Origin: Salvia splendens
Lineage: Eukaryota; Streptophyta; Magnoliopsida; Lamiales; Lamiaceae
NCBI RefSeq assembly: GCF_004379255.2
Contig: NC_056034.1
Coordinates: 6,946,501-7,010,500 of the forward strand
Direction of reading: 5' to 3'
DNA length: 64,000 nucleotides
Shown here in pieces: positions 56,818 to 64,000 of this stretch. A program made the position numbers and the translations under genes. Numbering within the stretch: the stretch's first letter is position 1; every line of letters begins with the position of its first letter. A model generated the notes under the pieces. The model made no database searches, was not told where the DNA came from, and saw only the letters and a program-made list of their open reading frames with translations.

Positions 56818-58183
56818 TGTACGGGGCTAGTGTAGCAATTAGTAAGCAAGAGTATCGTATCCCACAGAGACAATTTTCGTATCAACTTAACTACCACGAA
56901 CAAAAATCAACTACTATCTAGACAATCAAGAGAAGATTGGTTTATTCTAACAACTAATAAAAGCATATAATAAGCAAATAACAATTAAGAATAAGAAAAC
57001 ACGGTGCGATAATGATATGAAAGATAATATGGAAAAAATGTAGAACTCAAGGATCCGATGCACAATTCCAAGTTCTTATCCAATTGATTCGCCTTACCTT
57101 TTGGTGTCTCTAGAGTTACTAAGTCGACCACGATTGTAGATTAAACCCCCTCCCGAGGTGAGAAACCTGTAGATTAGATGCTAGGATTGAAGTCCCCTTC
57201 TAATCCTAAAACCTCTAACTCCCAATAGCTCGATTAGATCAATGACCTCACTCAAAACCTCAACTCTCCCGAGTTATATTGTATTAAGGTGTGAATTATT
57301 CTTATTTTCGGATTAATTATTTCATCTCCCGATTAATCTAATTAATCCTACACAATCAAGTGGTGATCAAGCAATTGAAAGGAATAAACTCAAGAACAAT
57401 CAAATAACTACAAGAGCAAGGCAAGAACAAAATCAATCGGATAAAAACTATGAAATTAGTGCATCATCACCAAGAATTCTACAAGAAAAGTTTAGCTACT
57501 CATGTTCATAAAGGAAGCCATGTTCAACATAAAGTAATCCAACAAAAACATGAAATAAAGATACTAAGTACTCCTGTGAGATCGATCTATGGAGTGAAGC
57601 TTCAATCTTCCGATGTGGACTCTTCAATCTTCAATTCTCTCTCTCAAAGGTGTTCTTCAGGGTATGTGTGTGTGTAGGGGCGGTAGGTAGAATCTGTCTC
57701 GAACCCTAGGCATTTTTTCTATTTCATCCACTTCAAAAATCGCGTTTTCAGCTTTCAGACGCGTCAAGCTACAGTACCCGGCCGGGTTGAATTATTGTAC
57801 TGGAAATTAACCCGGCCGGGTCTCCTTTTCAGACTCCTTGCTGGCCTCAGGCTCTACCCGGCCGGGTTTGATTATTGTACTGGAAATTAACCCGGCCGGG
57901 TCTCTTTTTCAAACTCCTCGCTGGCCTCAGGCTCTACCCGGCCGGGTTTAATTATTGTACTGGAAATTAACCCGGCCGGGTCTCTCTGTTCGTGCCTCTC
58001 CTGCCTTGAACGCTTTTTGCCCCATTTTCTCCTCTTTTCAGCTATCCTTCCTAGAACACTCAACAAAACACATAAAACTCGAGAAGATAGAATAATCGGT
58101 TAGATGAAGACAATTTCAAGTGATAGAATTGACATTTAGCACTTCAACATACCAATTACACCTATGAAAATATGAGTTTGTCA
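56818..58183 (-). repeat. 3' LTR of the Athila-type element
   Basis: Begins, in element orientation, with TGACAAACTC at 58183, directly after the polypurine tract AAGTTTGGGGGAG (58197-58184). The far end is uncertain: I place it at GCCCCGTACA near 56818, but it could reach about 56795. It contains three 80-bp units built around paired ACCCGGCCGGGT palindromes. Confidence 0.65.
57776..57981. repeat. Three palindrome pairs in the LTR (80-bp units)
   Basis: ACCCGGCCGGGT, a perfect 12-bp palindrome, at 57776, 57810, 57856, 57890, 57936 and 57970 (start positions). Within each pair the starts are 34 bp apart, and successive pairs are 80 bp apart. The 22-bp spacers share ATTATTGTACTGGAAATTA. Confidence 0.97.
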
Positions 58184-58197
58184 ACTCCCCCAAACTT

Positions 58198-58394
58198 AAA
58201 ACCTTATTTGTCCTCAAATAATCAAGAAGAATATCGCAAAAAGAATAAACTCATACAAGAGGTGAAATTTGGCTTTGCTTCAGATTCATCTTTAAAAACA
58301 ACGGCATGGAATCCTGCAAGATCAATCAAACATTACCTTGAGCTACTGTCTCGTGTATCACTTGGTTTCAATGCCCTCGCAGGTTTATGAAGTG

Positions 58395-58429
<35 letters not shown>

Positions 58430-59570
58430 TTTTATGTCTCACTCACTCTCAAGTGTATAGGAATTCAGTAATAATCTCTCAAATCAAAATACAAGCAGTG
58501 TTTACCATAGGCTTGCTCAAAATCAAGCATCTTCTCTACTAGATTGTGAATGTGAGTTTGAGATCAGAAAGGACTTTATTAAGGTTGTAACGTGGCTCTT
58601 TGGACGGTGGGGAATATTTTGGCTTAAGTGACTAAAAGAATAAGAAGCACGAGTACCCCACAACTTACTGTTACCCACAAACAACCAATTTCCAAAACGC
58701 ATCTCGGAAAAGTACGACTAGTGTCAAACTTCTTCCTTCCATCCTGTCCCCATTTGTTTAGGAACCCAACCAATGACCCTCTAGACTTCGTCTAGCTTAT
58801 ACCTCCAGTTTTTTTTTTTTTAGAACAACCTATTATCTCATTCAACACAAATAATTATGCCCTTTTCACAAGAAATCGCACTAATTTTCCTTCTACCTTA
58901 TCTCTCCAACTCTTTTCACAAATTATAAATTAAAATTCGCCAAGAATGTATGGATATTCCCCCCCCCCTTTTTTTTTTTTTTAGCTTCCAAAGAAAAAAG
59001 GTTTAAAAGGCTCAAGGTGGCTAGCTAGGGAGAAATATTTTGAATAAGGTCATAGATTTGGATATATAACGTGGCTTAAGAAGGATGGCCTAACGTCATC
59101 TCCTAAACTCACATTCACTATGTAGACTTAATATGATCGGGAGCAAGTTCTAGAAACAACAACAAGTATTTGACAATATCACACTGAAATAAAGGTTCGG
59201 CTCAAATCTCACTTGGTATCGGCATTGAACAAGCAAACAAGCAATTCACTCAAAAGCAAATCATAACCAATAACGCATATCCCCACCATTTTCACAAAGC
59301 ATTTTCACAAGAAATCGTCATAAGCGCCCAAAATAAACACCTCATAGTATGAATAATTATGCGATCAGTACATGCCCATATTCAAGTCCCACAGGAGGGA
59401 CGTACACAAACAAATAGGGAAACAACAAAAAAAACAGACAGTTCACGAAACATCCACGGAGATAGCGGGGAAGGAAGGGAAGCACCACCAATCCACGTCA
59501 GACTCCCCCAAACTTATTCAATACGAAGGAATGAATAAGTTTGAAAAGAAGTGGATGGGGTGTGATACCT
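58198..59570. other. Athila 3' untranslated region
   Basis: Non-coding stretch between the stop of the extra ORF and the polypurine tract. It contains homopolymer tracts (C8T15 near 58960, T12 near 58810) and the AT microsatellite. Confidence 0.6.
58396..58425. repeat. (AT)n microsatellite
   Basis: About fifteen AT units followed by a T-run, between the LTR and the extra ORF of the Athila-type element. Confidence 0.9.
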
Positions 59571-60929
59571 CTAATCGGAGGGTGGAGGAAATCTTGCGTA
59601 GTAAGCGCGATAGAAGGCTTGCTCCTCTGCCCACCTGGCGTCACCTTGAGCTTGTAGGTGGCCTATTTGCTCCCCAAAATGATCCAGTCTTGACTCCTGC
59701 TGAGTCCTCCAAATTTGGTTCTCCTCCCGCAACTGCTGCTGGTCGAGGCGTATGCCTTGAATTCCTTCAAGTATCTCGGCCAGTTGGTTGCCCGTAGATG
59801 GTCGGCCAACCGGACGTCTCCTCTTTGGCTGGCTGGACTCGGCTGCCTCCTCATCTTCTTCCGTGTTTGGATCATCATCCCGAATGGGTAGGGGCTCGTC
59901 GGGTATCTCTGGGTGTGGGAATTGGCGTGGGCCCACCCGCATTGGCCGTTGACCTGTAAATCCTTCGCCTTGTGGGGGATCACTTGCTATTCTCGCCATA
60001 TGATCCTCGGAGTTCATCCTCCAGTTGGCCTGATAATTCCACCCCCCAACCGCGGTTAGCTGAGGGGAGGGGAATCTGAATAGCGTATTCGGGTCTATAA
60101 CAAAATACCCGGCGCCCCTGCCGTCCACAGTGATCATGCCTGATTTCTTCAGAATGTCCCAATCGATTGACATGCTCCCCGAATCTGGGTGGCGCTCCTC
60201 TATGTCAACCCCAAAATGGAGGGCCAAGCGGGTGATCACACCTCCACAGCATAATTTGCCACTTTTCTTCTTCGCCTGTCTCTCCAAATGTTTGATCATA
60301 TAGTATCCGGTATTGATCCGTCGATGGGCCAACATGCCCCATAGCATGAAGAGTATAACTTCGGAAATGCTTCCCAGTTCCTTATGTGCTAACGGGAAAC
60401 AAACCAACGCCTTGGCCATGTACCTCAACACCGGGTTCCGAATGGAGTTGATTTTGGCACGGGATGGGGTAAAAGTAGGGTCTTGGCTAGACGTAGCCTC
60501 ATCTAATGTAATGCGACCCCAGAAGTCGTGACTGTTATAATCCTGAGGCTCTTCAATATACCCTTCTTCATTGTCATCGAGTAGCTCAAAGATAGAGTTG
60601 AACTCCGCCAAAGTGAGAGTGTGGGCGACATTGTCCAAACGAAAAGTGATGGAGACCAATACTCTGTCGATGTAATTCACTTGGAGAGTGGATAGGAATT
60701 CCAAGGTTAGGGCCTTGTACGATCCATAGCGGTCTGCAAAGAGAAAGTTAAGGTGGCCCGCGTCCCTGAGCGTTTCCCAAGAGTCCTGAATGCCCATATC
60801 GGTGAGTAAGTCAACCACCGGGTACCGGGACGGCATACTATCCAAAGGTGCCAATGCTGCCCATCTGTTCTTCTCATCTCTGTTTCTTAAAGTCACATTC
60901 AAAGCCCGAGGGTTAGCAAAGTTGGCCAT
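59571..60929 (-). CDS. Athila extra ORF (retrotransposon ORF-1 / plant transposon protein domain)
   Basis: 452 codons, intact. Seen: FLFADRYGSYKALTLEFLST and SITFRLDNVAHTLTLAEFNS in the N-terminal half, the conserved pattern of the plant retrotransposon ORF-1 domain; MLWGMLAHRRINTGYYMI in the middle; an acidic stretch and NLS-like PKRRRPVGRP near residue 375; and a Gln/Glu-rich likely coiled coil at the C-terminus (about 390-450). Known: such ORFs lie downstream of integrase in Athila elements, in the position of a retroviral env; their function is unknown. No clear signal peptide or transmembrane segment is evident here, which argues against an envelope role for this copy. Confidence 0.8.
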   Translation of the reverse strand: MANFANPRALNVTLRNRDEKNRWAALAPLDSMPSRYPVVDLLTDMGIQDSWETLRDAGHLNFLFADRYGSYKALTLEFLSTLQVNYIDRVLVSITFRLDNVAHTLTLAEFNSIFELLDDNEEGYIEEPQDYNSHDFWGRITLDEATSSQDPTFTPSRAKINSIRNPVLRYMAKALVCFPLAHKELGSISEVILFMLWGMLAHRRINTGYYMIKHLERQAKKKSGKLCCGGVITRLALHFGVDIEERHPDSGSMSIDWDILKKSGMITVDGRGAGYFVIDPNTLFRFPSPQLTAVGGWNYQANWRMNSEDHMARIASDPPQGEGFTGQRPMRVGPRQFPHPEIPDEPLPIRDDDPNTEEDEEAAESSQPKRRRPVGRPSTGNQLAEILEGIQGIRLDQQQLREENQIWRTQQESRLDHFGEQIGHLQAQGDARWAEEQAFYRAYYARFPPPSD

Positions 60930-62300
60930 CTGAGATTGTACCTGGAATCAACCACAACAAGGAGCCAACTCCCCCAAACTTTAGTCCACAATTAACGATT
61001 TATAAACAAAGCTAGGTGAAATTAGGAAGATAGACTCATTTCCTAAGATCAAAAGCTATGACATCAAGTTAGGGAGATAGACTCGATCCCTATACCTTTC
61101 ATCAAACTCCCAACAAACCAATTTTCAATCTCAATTGCATTGAAATCTCAATCATATAGGGTTAACAATAAGATGAACTTTAGAAAGATAGACTCAATTT
61201 CTAAAACTCAAATAAAACAATTAACACGGGAGATAGACTCAATCCCTACGCCCAAGCTCACATAATCAAGTTATATCTCAAACCAAGCATATTGGCATAT
61301 TTCAACAAATTATAGCTCAAGCAATTCAACAATTCACTATTGAACTATACCCATTCCTAATTGAAGGCTATACCCACAAGCAATTCAACAATTATAGGCA
61401 TATTTCACACCTCAAGCACCCTACTTCTCAAATTCAACTCACATATTCCATAATCTTCAAACCCATCTCAATGTCTAGCCATTACTCCATGAACTAGGAG
61501 GGTGGACAAGAGAAAACATACCTTGAGTGTTGAGAAGGAGAAAATTGTAGAAATTCTTGTGTTCTTCGTGTTATTGACCAAAATCCACAAATTAAACGGT
61601 GAAACACTTTCAAATCACAAGTTTAAGGGTTGGGTGGAGGAAATTGTGGGTGGTATTGAGAGAGTAGTGAACAATTTTTAAGCAATTTGTGTGGTGAGAA
61701 AGGGGGGAGCCGTTGGGTTATGAAGAAGGAAGGGAAAAAGGAAAAAAATTCGTACCTGATGTAGATCTAGGGTTCACGCAGACGGACCCGGCCGGGTCGG
61801 ATTATTAAACTGAAATTTAACCCGGCCGGGTTGCACTTCGAGAAAACTTCCTGACGCGTCCCTCCTACCCGGCCGGGTTGAATTTTTGAACTGAATATTG
61901 ACCCGGCCGGGTTGCAATTTTTGACCACTTCCTGACTTCGAATGGCTTGCAAACGGACCCGGCCGGGTCGAATTTTTGAACTAAATAATAACCCGGCCGG
62001 GTTTCACTTTCTGGGTGGTTTCTGCCGCCTAATGCATCTTTTCCTTTCCAAGCCTTGCACCAAACTCAAAAACCACAAATCCCAATTCCAAAATTCCAAG
62101 AGGGAGCCACTAGAGTGAGAATTAGAAAGATATAACACTAGATGGAGGAAACAAACTCACCAAAGAGAAAGGAATAAAAAGAAACAAACCAAAAACAAAA
62201 AAAACCACAACCACACACAAAAGCAATAAAAAATACCTATTAGGGGTTGCCTCCCCTATAGCGCAACTTTTTAACGTCGCATGCTCGACGTTTTGCAAGC
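60930..62300. other. Spacer between integrase and the Athila extra ORF
   Basis: Non-coding, with runs of the repeated phrase GGGAGATAGACTC/AGATAGACTCAATTTC at about 61025-61240 and the palindrome-pair array at 61786-62002. It may hold the promoter or splice acceptor for the extra ORF; neither is proven. Confidence 0.6.
61786..62002. repeat. Three palindrome pairs in the Athila spacer
   Basis: ACCCGGCCGGGT at 61786, 61820, 61867, 61901, 61957 and 61991 (starts). Each pair again has its starts exactly 34 bp apart; pairs are 81 and 90 bp apart. The 22-bp spacers (GAATTTTTGAACT-type) are diverged from those in the LTR while length and palindromes are kept. Confidence 0.97.
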
Positions 62301-63513
62301 TCATTGGGCGTGTTCCAAGGTAAGCACGAACACCTCCTCCTTTTGCTCATAACTATGGAACTTCTTCAGGTTTTGGCCATTGGCCGTGAAAACTCTTCCA
62401 TCATCTCCTTGAAGCTCTATGGCTCCATTCTTCATCATCGTTTTCACCTTGAACGGTCCGGACCACTTGGACTTGAGTTTTCCGGGAAAGAGCTTCATTC
62501 GTGCATTGAAGAGTAGCACGGAATCCCCCGGGAAGAACTCCCTCTTCTCGATCATCTTGTCATGATAGTTTTTGAGACGCTCCTTATAGATGGAAGAGTT
62601 CTCAAATGCCTCATTTCTAAACTCGTCGAGAAGGTTAAGGTGGAGTTGTCTCTCCTTCCCCGCCTTGTAGTAGTCGGCATTGAATTGCTTCACCGCCCAA
62701 TAAGACTTATGTTCTAGCTCCACGGGAAGATGGCAAGATTTGCCAAACACCAATTGATATGGTGACATGCCAATCGGCGTCTTGTACGCCGTTCTATATA
62801 CCCAAAGAGCATCATCGAGCTTCATAGACCAATCTTTCCTATTAGCATTCACCGTCTTCTCAAGTATCCCCTTTATCTCTCTATTAGCTAGCTCCGTTTG
62901 ACCATTTGCTTGAGGATGATAGGGGGTAGTAACTCGATGCTTGACACCAAATTTTTGCAACACGAGCTCGAGCCACCTATTCTTGAAGTGGGTCCCCCCA
63001 TCACTAATCAAAGCTCTTGGAGCCCCGAATCTTGTGAATATGTTCTTTTGCACAAAGCTAATCACGACCTTGGAGGAATTGGCGTGGGTGGGGATAGCCT
63101 CTACCCACCTTGAGACATAGTCAATCGCCAAGAGTATGTATTGATGCCCGGATGAAGGTGGAAAGGGACCCATAAAGTCGATCCCCCATACATCAAAAAG
63201 CTCCACCTCCACAATAGTAGTCATAGGCATCTCTTTCTTCTTTGACACTCCCCCGGTCCTTTGACATTCATTGCAATGAAGCACAAATGTTTGACAATCT
63301 CCATAGATACTTGGCCAATAAAGACCGCATTGAAGCACTTTCATCGCCGTTCGGTTGGCTCCAAAATGTCCTCCACTAGGACTAGAGTGGCATTTCCTCA
63401 TCACAAGTTCCCATTCATCTTCGGGAATGCATCTTCTTATCACCATGTCGGCACACCGCCTAAACAAGAACGGCTCGTCCCAAAAGTAGAACTTGACGTC
63501 GTGGAAGAACTTC
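62301..63513 (-). pseudogene. Athila pol: integrase domain (frame-shifted from RNase H)
   Basis: Continuous frame of about 400 codons. Seen: an H2C2 zinc-binding region ending CNECQRTGG; the DDE catalytic core with Asp in WGIDFMGPF, Asp in LISDGGTHF and Glu in [20 protein letters not shown]; then a GPFKV-type C-terminal domain with no chromodomain. The stop at 62301 follows an intact C-terminus. It is separated from the RNase H frame by an indel in a run of eight T (plus strand, 63514-63521), so it would not be made as part of one polyprotein from this copy. Confidence 0.88.
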
Positions 63514-63999
63514 TTTTTTTTGATATGCCTTGTACTCTTCGGGGATGACTCGCGCCACCAAAAAGTTCACAATATCGGCGTACCACGGAGATGAGCCTTG
63601 AGCAAAGAAAAGATGCTCATCGGGGAATTCTTCATTGATGGGCACCTTCATATTTTCACCTTCAAAACAGTGCTCCAATCTTGATAAGTGGTCAGCCACC
63701 ACATTCTCGCATCCCTTCCGGTCCCGGATCTCTAAATCAAATTCTTGCAGTAGAAGGACCCATCTTATCAACCTTGGCTTGGCATCCACCTTGGCAAAGA
63801 GGTGGCGGATGGCGGCATGGTCTGTGAACACAATAGTCTTCGCCCCGATGAGGTAGGGACGGAACTTGTCGAACGAGTATACAACCGCCAACATCTCCTT
63901 TTCTGTAGTAGTATAATTTGCCTGTGCCGGATCTAGTGTTCGGCTTGCATAGTAGATCACCCTGAATACCTTGTCTCTTTTCTGCCCCAGAGCCGATCC
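63514..63999 (-). pseudogene. Athila pol: RNase H domain, truncated by the window edge
   Basis: Seen: YYASRTLDPAQANYTTTEKE (Gypsy RNase H with its catalytic Glu), VFTDHAAIRHL (catalytic Asp) and ENVVADHLSRLE, the usual link toward integrase. The reading continues beyond the window. It ends in the wrong frame after the A8 run (minus strand) at about 63514-63521; the alternative frame continues smoothly into integrase. Confidence 0.88.
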
Positions 64000-64000
64000 C

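Larger units (their letters stand above)
56818..64000 (-). mobile_element. Athila-type Gypsy retrotransposon, 3' half
   Basis: Reading on the minus strand from the window edge: RNase H, integrase, a 1.3-kb spacer with paired palindromes, the Athila-type extra ORF, a polypurine tract and the 3' LTR. An extra ORF downstream of integrase is the Athila arrangement. The 5' LTR, gag and most of pol lie beyond the window, so age and TSD cannot be judged. A frameshift lies between the RNase H and integrase segments. Confidence 0.88.

Noticed and set aside
57776..57981. Evenly spaced palindromic repeats, superficially CRISPR-like
   Set aside because: The genome is eukaryotic, the spacers are near-identical, repeats are only 12 bp and they sit inside an LTR; no cas genes are present.
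59372..59797. 141-codon plus-strand ORF
   Set aside because: Mostly antisense to the end of the Athila extra ORF, which has recognisable content.

Overview
This is eukaryotic plant DNA from the nuclear genome of a eudicot. The evidence is intron-containing genes for a circadian pseudo-response regulator, an SR splicing factor, a ribosomal P1 stalk protein, a START-domain protein, an NHL protein and an organellar mTERF, set in AT-rich DNA crowded with PIF/Harbinger, Stowaway, hAT, MULE, SINE, Copia and Gypsy (including Athila-type) elements. The style of the repeats suggests an asterid, perhaps Lamiales, but that is only an inference.

Gene-bearing part (1-40.5 kb). All host genes except the START gene lie on the minus strand. 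In order they are: an NHL/LEA-2 gene (349-963); a complete eight-exon PRR5-like clock gene (1804-6288, 688 codons); a two-exon mTERF gene (14758-16456) carrying one in-frame TAG and a Harbinger element 16 bp upstream of its ATG; an unrecognised gene for a basic, probably nuclear protein (20545-22658); a six-exon START-domain gene on the plus strand (29427-31981, 415 codons); 60S acidic ribosomal protein P1 (33549-34442, 111 codons); and a twelve-exon SR30/SR34-type splicing factor (36015-38919, 268 codons). The exon joins were worked out by hand from splice sites and reading phase.

Transposon layer. Many insertions can be delimited to the base by target-site duplications (TSDs): a SINE (18-bp TSD, 7830-8070), a MULE-type element (9-bp TSD, 9705-10986), two hAT-type MITEs (8-bp TSDs, 17549-17738 and 50705-51370), several TA-flanked Stowaway-like MITEs, and a series of TAA/TTA-flanked PIF/Harbinger-type elements (16476, 17768, 25456, 40678, 40762, 53119 and probably 51639). 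The Harbinger copies are all defective: some keep only the Myb/SANT-like ORF1, others only pieces of transposase. A solo Copia-type LTR (26641-28115, TSD GCCCC) interrupts one ORF1.

Retrotransposon part (42.7-64 kb). A complete, very young, non-coding Gypsy-type LTR element (LARD; 42727-50386, TSD CCTTT, LTRs differing at four noticed positions) is followed by more Harbinger copies. The right end of the window, from about 56.8 kb, is the 3' half of an Athila-type Gypsy element on the minus strand: RNase H, integrase, a spacer, the Athila-type extra ORF and the 3' LTR.

Most unusual signals: (1) six pairs of the 12-bp palindrome ACCCGGCCGGGT, every pair exactly 34 bp apart, three in the Athila LTR and three in the spacer before the extra ORF; (2) four tandem copies of a plant snRNA-type promoter (USE box plus TATA at the Pol II spacing) inside a Harbinger-like element, pointing into an inverted repeat; (3) the doubly hit mTERF gene; (4) two Harbinger derivatives that keep complementary halves of one parental element.
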